From Nostoc sp. S13 (lineage in GTDB: Bacteria > Cyanobacteriota > Cyanobacteriia > Cyanobacteriales > Nostocaceae), in the NCBI RefSeq assembly GCF_029379315.1, contig NZ_JAQYWQ010000084.1, positions 1 to 32,204 on the forward strand: a DNA stretch of 32,204 nt. The letters run 5' to 3'. The number at the start of each line of letters is the position of its first letter. The first letter of the stretch is position 1. Both the position numbers and the translations under genes were made by a program. This document shows, piece after piece, positions 1-8,143 of the stretch. The notes beneath the pieces are model-generated. The model saw only the letters and a list, made by a program, of their open reading frames with translations. It was not told the origin of the DNA and searched no databases.

Positions 1-55
1 GCCCAATGCCCAATGCCCAATGCCCAATGCCCAATGCCCAATGCCCAATGCCCAA
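1..55. repeat. Heptamer tandem array (GCCCAAT)n
   Basis: Seven perfect copies of GCCCAAT (1-49) followed by a partial copy. It ends about 27 bp before the rodA start codon. This is the STRR type of short tandem repeat known from heterocystous cyanobacteria; copy number is probably variable between strains. Confidence 0.95.
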
Positions 56-81
56 AACTTAAAAAAGTCTAAACTGGCACA

Positions 82-1410
82 ATGTTGTTAAAACGATCGC
101 TCCCCAAAATTCGCTGGAAGTCTTGGGTTAAGCCCTGGCAGGATGTAGATTGGCTACTTTTTTGTTTGCCGATTGCTGTCAGCATCTTTGGCGGCATCAT
201 GATCCTCAGTACGGAACTGAAGCAGCCAGTAACTGACTGGTGGTGGCACTGGATGGTAGCGGCTATTGGCGTGCTTATAGCCCTGTTTTTATCTCGCACC
301 CGTTACGAAATCTTGATGCAGTGGCACTGGGTCACATACGTACTGACGAACTTTAGCTTAATCGCTGTGATGATTGCAGGTACTAGCGCCAAAGGGGCGC
401 AGCGATGGATTAGTATCGCTGGATTTAACGTCCAACCCTCAGAATTTGCCAAAGTCGGGATGATCATCACCTTAGCAGCTTTGCTACACAGGCGCACTGC
501 TTCTAGCATCGAAGGTGTTTTCCGCGTTCTGGCAATCACCGCTATACCTTGGGGATTAGTATTTTTGCAGCCAGATTTAGCAACATCACTGGTATTTGGT
601 GCGATCGTTTTAGGAATGCTTTACTGGGCAAATGCTAACCCAGGCTGGTTAATTCTAATGATTTCTCCCGTGGTCGCTGCCATTTTGTTTAGTATATCTT
701 GGCCATTAATAGAGCCGATAGTTTTATTTAAAGGATTATCTTTTGGGCCATTAGCTTTTGGGCCATTAGGGCTAATTTGGTCAGTTGCGATGGCTATTGT
801 GGGCTGGCGAACTCTCCCCTGGCGGCGATTTGGTTTCGGCGCTATTAGTGCGTGGAGTCTCAATATCTTGGGTGGCGAATTAGGAGTCTTCGCCTGGAAC
901 CATATTTTGAAAGACTATCAAAAAAATCGGCTAACTGTATTCATGGACCCCGATCACGATCCACTCGGTGCTGGGTATCACCTAATTCAATCTCGCATTG
1001 CGATTGGTGCTGGTGAAATTTGGGGATGGGGTCTGTTCAAGGGGCCAATGACGCAACTGAATTTCGTACCGGAACAGCATACAGACTTTGTTTTCTCCGC
1101 AGTCGGGGAAGAATTCGGTTTTGTTGGTTGTTTGGTAGTGCTGTTTGTCTTCTCCTTAATTTCCTTGCGTCTACTGCATGTTGCCCAAACCGCCAAAGAT
1201 AACTTTGGTTCCTTGTTGGCTATTGGCGTTTTTTCCATGATCGTGTTTCAGGTGATTGTGAACGTTGGCATGACTGTTGGTTTAGCGCCTGTGGCAGGAA
1301 TTCCCCTACCTTGGATGAGTTATGGGCGTTCTGCTATGCTGACCAACTTCATTTCCTTGGGAATAGTAGAATCGGTAGCAAATTTTCGACAAAGACAGAA
1401 ATATTATTGA
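82..1410 (+). CDS. rodA: Rod-shape-determining protein RodA (SEDS peptidoglycan glycosyltransferase)
   Basis: Polytopic membrane protein of the SEDS (FtsW/RodA/SpoVE) family, which polymerises lipid II into glycan strands together with a class B PBP during side-wall growth. Family hallmarks are visible: a G-A-x-R-W-I ... QPSE-x-x-K segment at about residues 103-127, QPDLATS near residue 163 holding the conserved Asp, and VPEQHTDFVFSAVGEEFG near residue 329. At 442 residues it is longer than the usual 370-420; the extra length lies in a hydrophobic stretch at about 195-285. RodA rather than FtsW is inferred from the QPDLATS and VPEQHTDF wording. The ATG at 82 has no clear Shine-Dalgarno sequence. 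Known of the family: SEDS enzymes work in the cytoplasmic membrane. A heptamer array lies immediately upstream. Confidence 0.93.
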   Translation: MLLKRSLPKIRWKSWVKPWQDVDWLLFCLPIAVSIFGGIMILSTELKQPVTDWWWHWMVAAIGVLIALFLSRTRYEILMQWHWVTYVLTNFSLIAVMIAGTSAKGAQRWISIAGFNVQPSEFAKVGMIITLAALLHRRTASSIEGVFRVLAITAIPWGLVFLQPDLATSLVFGAIVLGMLYWANANPGWLILMISPVVAAILFSISWPLIEPIVLFKGLSFGPLAFGPLGLIWSVAMAIVGWRTLPWRRFGFGAISAWSLNILGGELGVFAWNHILKDYQKNRLTVFMDPDHDPLGAGYHLIQSRIAIGAGEIWGWGLFKGPMTQLNFVPEQHTDFVFSAVGEEFGFVGCLVVLFVFSLISLRLLHVAQTAKDNFGSLLAIGVFSMIVFQVIVNVGMTVGLAPVAGIPLPWMSYGRSAMLTNFISLGIVESVANFRQRQKYY

Positions 1411-1416
1411 TGAAGT

Positions 1417-1446
1417 AGTCATTAGTCATTGGTGATTTGTCATTTG
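1417..1446. repeat. Degenerate AGTCATT heptamer repeats
   Basis: AGTCATT units, two good and two degraded, directly after the rodA stop. The same heptamer forms a clean eight-copy array at 21456-21511. Confidence 0.7.
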
Positions 1447-1508
1447 TAAGAACCAAGGACTAATCACAAGTATTAAGCTATTAAAAGGAAACAAGCGAGG
1501 CTAAAAAC

Positions 1509-1706
1509 ATGATCCTGCCTGGAGCAACTGTTCGCGTTAAGAATGCCGCAGATACTTATTATCGCTACGAAGGACTCGTGCAACGGGTGAGTGATGGCAA
1601 AGTAGCCGTATTATTTGAAGGTGGTAACTGGGATAAATTAGTTACCTTCCGCCTGAGCGAATTGTCACTCGTAGAAACCACAGCTGGACGTAAAAAAGCC
1701 AAATAA
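1509..1706 (+). CDS. ndhS: NAD(P)H-quinone oxidoreductase subunit S (NdhS)
   Basis: A 65-residue protein starting MILPGATVRVKNAADTYYRY, followed by a G-L-V-Q-R-V-S-D-G-K-V-A-V-L-F-E-G-G-N-W-D-K core. It fits the small SH3-like NdhS (CRR31-type) subunit of the photosynthetic NDH-1 complex, which offers the docking site for reduced ferredoxin in cyclic electron flow at the thylakoid. The length matches the cyanobacterial family, and a C-terminal Lys-rich tail is present. A GCGAGG Shine-Dalgarno-like sequence at 1494-1499 supports the ATG at 1509. It sits alone between repeats, and no other ndh gene is visible, as is usual for this subunit. Confidence 0.88.
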   Translation: MILPGATVRVKNAADTYYRYEGLVQRVSDGKVAVLFEGGNWDKLVTFRLSELSLVETTAGRKKAK

Positions 1707-1710
1707 GATT

Positions 1711-1767
1711 AGTTAGGAGTTAGGAGTTAGGAGCGGAGCCGGAGACGCTCCGCCTCCGGTTAGGAGT
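1711..1767. repeat. AGTTAGG heptamers plus 42-bp interspersed repeat, copy 1
   Basis: Three AGTTAGG-type heptamers run into a 42-bp sequence (1726-1767) with the core GGAGCGGAGCCGGAGACG. The core contains the fold-back pair GGAGCG/CGCTCC and CCGGAG/CTCCGG. An identical 42-bp copy lies at 7954-7995, also just after a stop codon. Confidence 0.93.
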
Positions 1768-1820
1768 TATGATTCCTCAACTCATCACTCCTAACTTTTA
1801 ACTCCTAACTTATTATTGTT

Positions 1821-2477
1821 ATGCGCCTCCCCCTACCACAGTTTGCCACTGGCGATCGCCATCCCAACCACATTGCGGAGGTGATTGAGACTACTAGTAC
1901 TGAATTTTTAGCCCAGTGTTTGGAACCAAAAGATTTGAGCTTTCCCTCGATGCCACCCTTTGGTAGTTGGGTTTGTTCTGTAGATGAAGAATCTGGCAAT
2001 CAAATTTATGCTGTAGTGTATTATGCCACAACTATGCCCATAGATTCAGTACACCGGGCGAGAGCCTTGGGGTTGTCTTTGCAAGATTTACGCGAGGAAC
2101 AACCCCAAATCTTTGCCATGCTCAGAACTGAATTCCGGGCTGCGATCGTGGGATTTGAGCAGTCTTCCCAGAATCGAGGTTATAACCAAAGAATATATCA
2201 ATATCTACCACCCCGTCCCCCGCAAATTCATCAAGCTGTTTATCGGTGTGAACCAGAAGCAATCATTAAATTTACTGAAGAACTAGATTTTTTGCGGACA
2301 CTGCTTTGTATTAACGGTGCGCCAATAGAGTCTTTGGCCGCAGCTGCAATTCGAGATGTATACCAATTACGCAAAGCTGACCGAGAATGGCTAATTAAAG
2401 CTGGACGTAACTTGAGTGTGCTACTTAAAGACGACTACGATCGCTTGCGGTTCATTTTGAGTCAAATCCACCCGTAG
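1821..2477 (+). CDS. HAS-barrel domain protein, function unknown
   Basis: A 218-residue soluble protein. Residues 1 to about 100 look like a HAS-barrel (the HerA/ATP-synthase beta-barrel), with the start MRLPLPQFATGDRHPNHIAE, a strand ending FGSWVCSVDEE and the core IYAVVYYATTMPIDSVHRAR. The rest is helical, with a central P-P-R-P-P-Q-I-H linker near residue 133 and no catalytic motif that I recognise. Stand-alone HAS-barrel proteins of this length are common in cyanobacteria, and their role is not established. Known of the domain: HAS barrels in HerA and the F1 subunits help ring assembly, but this protein has no P-loop ATPase domain. The ATG at 1821 follows a short AT-rich leader that contains another run of heptamer-like CTCCTAACT repeats. 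Confidence 0.75.
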   Translation: MRLPLPQFATGDRHPNHIAEVIETTSTEFLAQCLEPKDLSFPSMPPFGSWVCSVDEESGNQIYAVVYYATTMPIDSVHRARALGLSLQDLREEQPQIFAMLRTEFRAAIVGFEQSSQNRGYNQRIYQYLPPRPPQIHQAVYRCEPEAIIKFTEELDFLRTLLCINGAPIESLAAAAIRDVYQLRKADREWLIKAGRNLSVLLKDDYDRLRFILSQIHP

Positions 2478-2616
2478 GTAGTTAGTTCTTAAACAGTTGC
2501 CTAGTTAGTGTAAGTTAAGAATTTTGATTGTTCATCAGGTGGCTTCTCTATTGATCAATCAGGCGATCAGCCCCAAGGTAATCGCAGTTTTACCATAGCC
2601 CCTTCAATTCCTACCT

Positions 2617-4755
2617 ATGGAACTCATATCACAAGTTCTTGTTCTGGAACCAACTTCCCAAGTTCTTGGCAAGGAACCAATTGTTCCCTTTGCTATTTTG
2701 CTAGTGGTCATCTTAGTTATACCCATCATGTTTGAGCGGCTAAGATTACCAGGATTAGTGGGTTTGGTTTTCTCAGGGCTAGTACTTGGGCCTTCAGGCT
2801 GGAATCTACTTCAGTCTGACCCGCCAATGATTAACTTGCTATCAGACATTGGATTAATTTACTTGCTGTTTGTCGCCGGGCTAGAAGTTGATCTAGAACA
2901 GTTCCGCCGCCAGAAAAGTCGTGCCTTTGGGTTTGCTAGCTTGACTTTCAGTATACCTCTGGCAATCGGAACCTTAGTAGGGCTGATTTTCGGCTATGGC
3001 TGGAATATATCAATATTAATTGGCTCTTTATTCGCTTCTTATACCCTTTTGGCATATCCCATAATCAGCCGTTTGGGAGTGATAAACAACGAAGCTGTTA
3101 GCGTCACCATTGGAGCGAAGATTTTTACAGATATTGGCGCAGTGCTGATTTTAGCCATTTGTGTAGCCGTCGCTGATGCTGGAGTATTCAGCTTTGCTAA
3201 ACTACTCACCTTGTCGGGTTGGTTAATTATTTACTCTGTTGCCGTTGTGACAGGCTTTGATTGGGCAGGCAAAGAATTTTTCAAGCGGTCTGGAGACGAC
3301 GAAGGAAACAAGTTTTTGTTTGTATTGCTTTCTGTGTTTCTGGCGGCTGTAGGCGCTCAATTGATGGGGGTAGAAAAAATTGTTGGTGCTTTTTTAGCGG
3401 GTTTAGCGGTGAATGAAGCTGTAGGTGAAGGCCCAGTCAAAGAAAAGGTGGTATTTATTGGCAGTGTGCTGTTCATTCCCATTTTCTTTGTTCACCTTGG
3501 CTTACTGATCAATCTACCCGCCTTTGTGAACAACCTGGACACGCTCAAGTTAACACTGTTGATCATAGTCGGTTTGATTGTCAGTAAATTGATTGCCGCT
3601 TTGTTGACAAAACTAGTTTACCGCTATAGCTGGCAAGAAATGCTAACTATATGGTCGCTATCACTTCCCCAGGTTGGTACAACTTTAGCAGCAACGTTAG
3701 TCGGATATCGGGCCCAGTTGCTGCCACTAGAAGTATTACACAGCGTCATTGTCTTAATGCTTGTCACATCAACCTTGGGGCCATTAATCACCAGTCGAAT
3801 AGCTATTGGTTTGAATTCCTCGCCAGTGGCAGATCGAGTACCAACCCTACCTGACCAGAACGCACCAGAAACAGACAGTGCTTTTACTATAGTCGTACCT
3901 GTGTATAATCCTCAGACCGAGCAGTATTTGATTGAAATGGCGGCCTTATTAGCGCATCAGTCTCATGGCAAAATTATACCCCTGGCGATCGCTACTGCTG
4001 CCGCCCACATGGATGCACCGCAGTTAGAAGTGTCTCTAGAACGGAGTGAGCGGTTATTAACCAAAGCCACGGCACACAGTCGAGTATTGGGCGTGGCCGC
4101 AGAACCAATGCTGCGAATTGATGATGCCTTTGCTCAGGGAATTAGCAGAGCTGCTCGTGAACAAAAGGCTAATTTAATTGTTATGGGTTGGGGTAAACGG
4201 ACTGGGTTACGAGCGCGTTTATTTGGGAATGTGATTGATGGTGTGCTTTGGGCATCCCATTGTCCTGTAGCGGTGACACGTCTAGTAGAATCACCGAAAA
4301 AAATTCAGCGCATCTTAGTACCAGTAGAAAACTTAACATCACCGACATTACAGCCTGTACAATTTGCCCAGATGTTGGCAGAGGCAAATCAGAGCCACAT
4401 TACTGTGCTGAATGTGTGCGATCGCCGCACTAGTTCCAGTAAAATTGCTTGGCGGCGATCGCATCTCTCCCTAATGGTATCTAAATTAGCTTTGACCAAT
4501 ACCCCAGAAATTCAAATTATCGCTCATGAAAATGTTGCTCAAGCAATTTTGCAGGCAGCACGATTATATGATTTAGTAGTTTTACCTTTTATACGTAATC
4601 GTACCAGTCCTGGAGGGTTAGCCATTAGCGATGTCACAACCCAGTTAGCCAGACAACTCACTTGCTCCATTGTCATGCTTGGAGAACCGCAGCGTACTCA
4701 AACCACAAATCTAGTTATGTCTAAGACGGTTAGCAGCATTACATCTGCTGTATGA
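2617..4755 (+). CDS. CPA2-type cation:proton antiporter with two C-terminal USP domains
   Basis: The N-terminal 400 residues or so are a 12-13-helix sodium/hydrogen exchanger domain of the CPA2 (KefB/NapA-like) family. It opens with PIMFERLRLPGLVGLVFSGL and has a single buried Asp172 in KIFTDIGAVL at the position where other antiporters have ND, DD or QD. Two tandem universal-stress-protein domains follow, at about residues 423-558 (FTIVVPVYNP...) and 563-700 (IQRILVPVEN...). The protein should exchange Na+ or K+ for H+ across a membrane, with the cytoplasmic USP pair sensing nucleotide; cation choice cannot be read from the sequence. The antiporter-USP-USP fusion is a known cyanobacterial architecture. 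The ATG at 2617 is the first in frame. A weak hairpin (4768-4787) follows the stop. Confidence 0.88.
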   Translation: MELISQVLVLEPTSQVLGKEPIVPFAILLVVILVIPIMFERLRLPGLVGLVFSGLVLGPSGWNLLQSDPPMINLLSDIGLIYLLFVAGLEVDLEQFRRQKSRAFGFASLTFSIPLAIGTLVGLIFGYGWNISILIGSLFASYTLLAYPIISRLGVINNEAVSVTIGAKIFTDIGAVLILAICVAVADAGVFSFAKLLTLSGWLIIYSVAVVTGFDWAGKEFFKRSGDDEGNKFLFVLLSVFLAAVGAQLMGVEKIVGAFLAGLAVNEAVGEGPVKEKVVFIGSVLFIPIFFVHLGLLINLPAFVNNLDTLKLTLLIIVGLIVSKLIAALLTKLVYRYSWQEMLTIWSLSLPQVGTTLAATLVGYRAQLLPLEVLHSVIVLMLVTSTLGPLITSRIAIGLNSSPVADRVPTLPDQNAPETDSAFTIVVPVYNPQTEQYLIEMAALLAHQSHGKIIPLAIATAAAHMDAPQLEVSLERSERLLTKATAHSRVLGVAAEPMLRIDDAFAQGISRAAREQKANLIVMGWGKRTGLRARLFGNVIDGVLWASHCPVAVTRLVESPKKIQRILVPVENLTSPTLQPVQFAQMLAEANQSHITVLNVCDRRTSSSKIAWRRSHLSLMVSKLALTNTPEIQIIAHENVAQAILQAARLYDLVVLPFIRNRTSPGGLAISDVTTQLARQLTCSIVMLGEPQRTQTTNLVMSKTVSSITSAV

Positions 4756-4767
4756 TTGAGTGCAATT

Positions 4768-4787
4768 GGGCTACATTGGCGTAGCCC
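4768..4787 (+). terminator. Possible terminator hairpin after the antiporter gene
   Basis: GGGCTAC, a 6-base loop and GTAGCCC form a perfect 7-bp stem 12 bp after the stop codon. It has no T tract, so an intrinsic terminator is uncertain; it could be an interspersed palindrome. Confidence 0.35.
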
Positions 4788-4836
4788 CCCAGAGGCATCG
4801 CATTGATAAAAATCTTGGCAACAAATGAATCGACTG

Positions 4837-4862
4837 TAGGGATGTACAGATGTACGTCCCTA
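4837..4862. repeat. Small interspersed palindrome
   Basis: TAGGGATGTAC and GTACGTCCCTA pair as an 11-bp stem with one mismatch around a 4-base loop. GTACGTCCCTA-type palindromes are a common dispersed repeat in Nostoc-like genomes. No coding potential is seen here. Confidence 0.7.
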
Positions 4863-4974
4863 CCAAAGTTTTGTAGGAGGAATTTCGTGAAATAATCTGA
4901 GCCTCTGCACTTAAGTAGAGGGTGGAATGTTAGCAAACACGCCACAACTTGACTATTGCAAATATTTGGATAAT

Positions 4975-5115
4975 TAGACTTATCCACAAATAAACCTCAA
5001 AATAGCTGAAACCCTTACATAGCTGGCTTTTTAGCTTATATAAAACAGGAACCTCTAAAACCCTCTCCAGAGCTAGGTTTCAGCCAAATAAAGTTCTCAT
5101 TTCCGGATAAGTCTA
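4975..5115. mobile_element. MITE-like element, 141 bp, flanked by TA
   Basis: The ends are inverted repeats: GACTTATCCacAAAT (from 4977) pairs with ATTTccGGATAAGTC (to 5113), 13 of 15 positions matching. Each end is bordered by TA (4975-4976 and 5114-5115). Inside lies a second perfect inverted pair, GCTGAAACC (5005-5013) and GGTTTCAGC (5076-5084), so the whole segment can fold back. There is no ORF. TA flanks suggest mobilisation by an IS630/Tc1-type transposase. The remaining spacer up to 5459 is AT-rich and I see no gene in it. Confidence 0.72.
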
Positions 5116-5459
5116 TTGTAAGACCTTGAAATTTGACGAATTTCAACCTATTCCCTGCGACTTTGCATCCCATTGAGAACAGTAATAACCATAAAAACGC
5201 TCTATTTTATTGAAGATTTGATGAACTTTAGGTGGAAAACTGACAACTTTGAGACTAAATTTGTTATTTTGCTAATTAAATTGTTAAGCAAAAAGGTAAA
5301 AATGTTACAAAACTACAACCGGATAAAAATAAGTAAGTTCAACAACACTTTTTGATTGAGCCTTGTTCTTTTTTTTCGTTTTGTATTTTTGTCTCCAAGC
5401 TGGGTAATCTAAAAGTAAGTGCAATAGCTACTGAAAATTTTGTAAGTAACTGGGAAACT

Positions 5460-6410
5460 ATGAGAATTTTGGTGACGGGCGGTGCTGGGTTTATTGGTTC
5501 CCATCTCATCGACCGACTAATGAGCGATGGGCATGAATTAATATGCTTGGATAATTTTTACACTGGTCATAAACGCAACATCGTTAAATGGTTAGGTCAT
5601 CCGTACTTTGAACTGATCCGCCACGATATAACCGAACCAATTCGGTTAGAAGTGGATCAAATTTATCATTTAGCTTGTCCTGCTTCACCGATACATTACC
5701 AGTACAACCCAGTTAAAACCGTTAAAACTAACGTAATCGGAACGCTGAATATGTTGGGGCTGGCTAAACGTGTGAAAGCTAGGTTTTTCTTGGCTTCAAC
5801 TAGCGAAGTATACGGAGATCCAGAAGTTCATCCCCAACCTGAAGAGTATAGGGGTAGCGTCAATCCGATTGGGATACGTTCATGCTATGACGAAGGTAAA
5901 AGAATTGCTGAAACTCTAGCATTTGATTACTACAGGCAAAATAAAGTTGATATTCGAGTTGTTCGGATATTCAACACCTACGGGCCGAGAATGTTGGAAA
6001 ACGATGGTCGGGTGGTGAGCAACTTTATAGTTCAAGCCTTGCGGGGTACTCCTTTAACCGTGTACGGTGATGGTTCGCAAACTCGTAGTTTCTGCTACGT
6101 TTCCGATTTGGTAGAAGGATTCATCCGCCTCATGAATAGCGACTACATTGGCCCAGTAAACCTGGGCAATCCTGGTGAATACACGATTTTACAATTGGCA
6201 CAAGCTGTGCAAAACATGATCAACCCGGACGCGCAAATTAAGTTCGAGCCACTACCTTCGGACGATCCCCGACGTCGCCAGCCTGATATTACAAAGGCGA
6301 AAACTTGGTTAAATTGGGAACCTACCATTGCTCTGCAAGAGGGGCTAAAACTAACAATAGAAGATTTTAGCGATCGCATTCAAAGCGATGTCAATAATTC
6401 AACCACCTAA
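5460..6410 (+). CDS. UDP-glucuronate decarboxylase (UDP-xylose synthase), SDR family
   Basis: An extended short-chain dehydrogenase/reductase of 316 residues that should decarboxylate UDP-glucuronate to UDP-xylose using bound NAD. The start MRILVTGGAGFIGSH holds the G-x-x-G-x-x-G Rossmann motif. The catalytic Tyr143-x3-Lys147 lies in R-S-C-Y-D-E-G-K-R, with the active-site S-T-S-E-V-Y-G-D before it. The wording around H-L-A-C-P-A-S-P and N-P-I-G-I-R-S-C-Y is typical of the UXS class rather than epimerases. The frame is open for 36 codons upstream, but that stretch is low-complexity, and all homologues I know begin at MRILVTG, so I use the ATG at 5460. The substrate is made by the UDP-glucose dehydrogenase encoded 148 bp downstream on the same strand. 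Confidence 0.92.
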   Translation: MRILVTGGAGFIGSHLIDRLMSDGHELICLDNFYTGHKRNIVKWLGHPYFELIRHDITEPIRLEVDQIYHLACPASPIHYQYNPVKTVKTNVIGTLNMLGLAKRVKARFFLASTSEVYGDPEVHPQPEEYRGSVNPIGIRSCYDEGKRIAETLAFDYYRQNKVDIRVVRIFNTYGPRMLENDGRVVSNFIVQALRGTPLTVYGDGSQTRSFCYVSDLVEGFIRLMNSDYIGPVNLGNPGEYTILQLAQAVQNMINPDAQIKFEPLPSDDPRRRQPDITKAKTWLNWEPTIALQEGLKLTIEDFSDRIQSDVNNSTT

Positions 6411-6558
6411 GTAGCGTCTAGCGTCGCTCTGAATTTTCATGCAGGCTCACCCTATCGCTAGCTAGTATGCTTAGTGGCTGAGTTTCCTGGCAGTGTGTAA
6501 GTGTTAAATTGAGAACTTCTTTTTGAAAACTAACCCGAAAAAAGTGAGGAGTTAAAAA

Positions 6559-7950
6559 ATGCGTGTTTGCGTGATTGGTACTGGTTACGTTGGTTTAGTT
6601 ACAGGTGCTTGCTTGGCTCATATTGGGCATGATGTAATTTGCGTAGATAACAACGAAGAAAAAGTTAAGTTAATGAAGTCTGGGCAGTCCCCAATTTTTG
6701 AGCCGGGACTCTCAGAAATTATACAGTCTGCGATTCAAACAGAGAAGATTCATTTTACTAGTGATCTCGCTGCTGGAGTTTCCCACGGGGAAATTCTGTT
6801 TATTGCTGTGGGAACACCACCTTTACCCACTGGTGAAAGTGATACTCGTTACGTCGAAGCTGTAGCCCGTGGGATTGGGGAAAATCTCAACGGTGGTTAT
6901 AAAGTCATAGTGAATAAATCTACAGTACCCATTGGCTCAGGTGACTGGGTGCGGATGCTTGTTCTAGATGGGATTGCTGAACGGCAGAAAACACTAGTAA
7001 CCGCAGGTGGGGTAGCGATTGAGCAGAAATTACCTGAGATTGCAGCCCAGTTTGATGTAATCAGCAATCCAGAGTTTTTACGCGAAGGTTCGGCAGTTCA
7101 CGACACCTTCAACCCCGATCGCATTGTACTAGGAGGCAATAGTCAAAGGGCAGTAGCGTTAATGCAACAACTGTATGCCCCAATTGTGGAACGCAAGTAC
7201 GCTGAGGATCAATCTTTACCTCCTGTGCCAATTTTGGCAACAGACCTGAGTTCGGCGGAGATGATCAAATACGCCGCTAATGCCTTTTTAGCCACTAAGA
7301 TTAGTTTTATTAACGAAGTTGCTAATATTTGCGATCGCGTCGGTGCTGATATTACCCAAGTAGCCAAAGGTATTGGTTTAGATTCGCGCATTGGTAACAA
7401 GTTTTTACAAGCTGGTATTGGTTGGGGTGGTTCGTGCTTCCCCAAAGATGTCTCAGCTCTGATTCACACTGCTGATGACTATGGCTATGAAGCCCAGCTA
7501 CTGAAGGCTGCTGTCAGTGTCAACGAGCGCCAGAGGTTGATTGCTCTGGAGAAACTCCAACAAGTTCTGAAAATTCTCAAAGGCAAAACAGTCGGACTAC
7601 TCGGACTGACCTTCAAGCCAGATACCGACGACTTGCGCGATGCCCCAGCCCTCAACCTAATTGAGCAGCTAAACCGACTGGGAGCCAAAGTCAAAGCCTA
7701 CGACCCGATTGTTTCCCAAACAGGTCTACGTCATGGGCTTTCTGGTGTGCTAGTCGAAACCGATGCCGAAAGACTAGCTGATGGCTGCGATGCCTTAGTA
7801 CTTGTCACCGAATGGCAGCAGTTCAGCACTCTTGACTATGTGAAGATGGCAAAATTGATGGCCCACCCCGTTATCATCGACGGTCGTAACTTCCTCGACC
7901 CCGAAACACTGGTACGCGCTGGATTCCAATATGTAGGTGTGGGACGGTAG
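6559..7950 (+). CDS. ugd: UDP-glucose 6-dehydrogenase
   Basis: Cytosolic NAD-dependent enzyme oxidising UDP-glucose to UDP-glucuronate, the precursor for UDP-xylose and acidic polysaccharide. 463 residues, near the usual length. Order: N-terminal Rossmann domain with IGTGYVGLVTGA, central dimerisation helices, and a C-terminal UDP-binding domain with GLTFKPDTDDLRDAP. The catalytic Cys293 lies in G-W-G-G-S-C-F-P-K-D. The Shine-Dalgarno GAGGAG at 6546-6551 is well placed for the ATG at 6559. With the preceding UDP-xylose synthase it makes a two-step module for sheath or exopolysaccharide precursors; no glycosyltransferase is nearby. Confidence 0.95.
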   Translation: MRVCVIGTGYVGLVTGACLAHIGHDVICVDNNEEKVKLMKSGQSPIFEPGLSEIIQSAIQTEKIHFTSDLAAGVSHGEILFIAVGTPPLPTGESDTRYVEAVARGIGENLNGGYKVIVNKSTVPIGSGDWVRMLVLDGIAERQKTLVTAGGVAIEQKLPEIAAQFDVISNPEFLREGSAVHDTFNPDRIVLGGNSQRAVALMQQLYAPIVERKYAEDQSLPPVPILATDLSSAEMIKYAANAFLATKISFINEVANICDRVGADITQVAKGIGLDSRIGNKFLQAGIGWGGSCFPKDVSALIHTADDYGYEAQLLKAAVSVNERQRLIALEKLQQVLKILKGKTVGLLGLTFKPDTDDLRDAPALNLIEQLNRLGAKVKAYDPIVSQTGLRHGLSGVLVETDAERLADGCDALVLVTEWQQFSTLDYVKMAKLMAHPVIIDGRNFLDPETLVRAGFQYVGVGR

Positions 7951-7953
7951 AGA

Positions 7954-7995
7954 GTTAGGAGCGGAGCCGGAGACGCTCCGCCTCCGGTTAGGAGT
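7954..7995. repeat. 42-bp interspersed repeat, copy 2
   Basis: Base-for-base identical to 1726-1767, in the same orientation, and again begins only a few bases after a stop codon (ugd). The internal fold-back suggests it is transcribed as a hairpin. Confidence 0.93.
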
Positions 7996-8063
7996 GATAA
8001 AAAAAATTAATACAACCCATAATTAATAACTCCTAACTTCCTTCAAAATCTAAAGATTTAAAC

Positions 8064-8089
8064 TACCGCCTAGAATCATCTAGGCGGTA
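8064..8089. terminator. Bidirectional terminator between ugd and the DUF2993 gene
   Basis: A perfect 11-bp stem TACCGCCTAGA/TCTAGGCGGTA with a 4-base loop. T-rich sequence follows on + and A-rich sequence precedes it, so it can serve both convergent genes. Confidence 0.88.
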
Positions 8090-8143
8090 TTTAATTTGTT
8101 TAAAGCTTTACTTTTCTTGGCGTTTTTGCGTGATTATTTTATG

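Noticed and set aside
4739..4987. 82-codon minus-strand frame after the antiporter gene
   Set aside because: It overlaps the antiporter stop and a palindrome, and shows no family resemblance or Shine-Dalgarno sequence.
5352..5459. 36-codon N-terminal extension of the UDP-xylose synthase
   Set aside because: Low-complexity, AT-rich, and the family begins at MRILVTGGAGFIGS; the ATG at 5460 is preferred.
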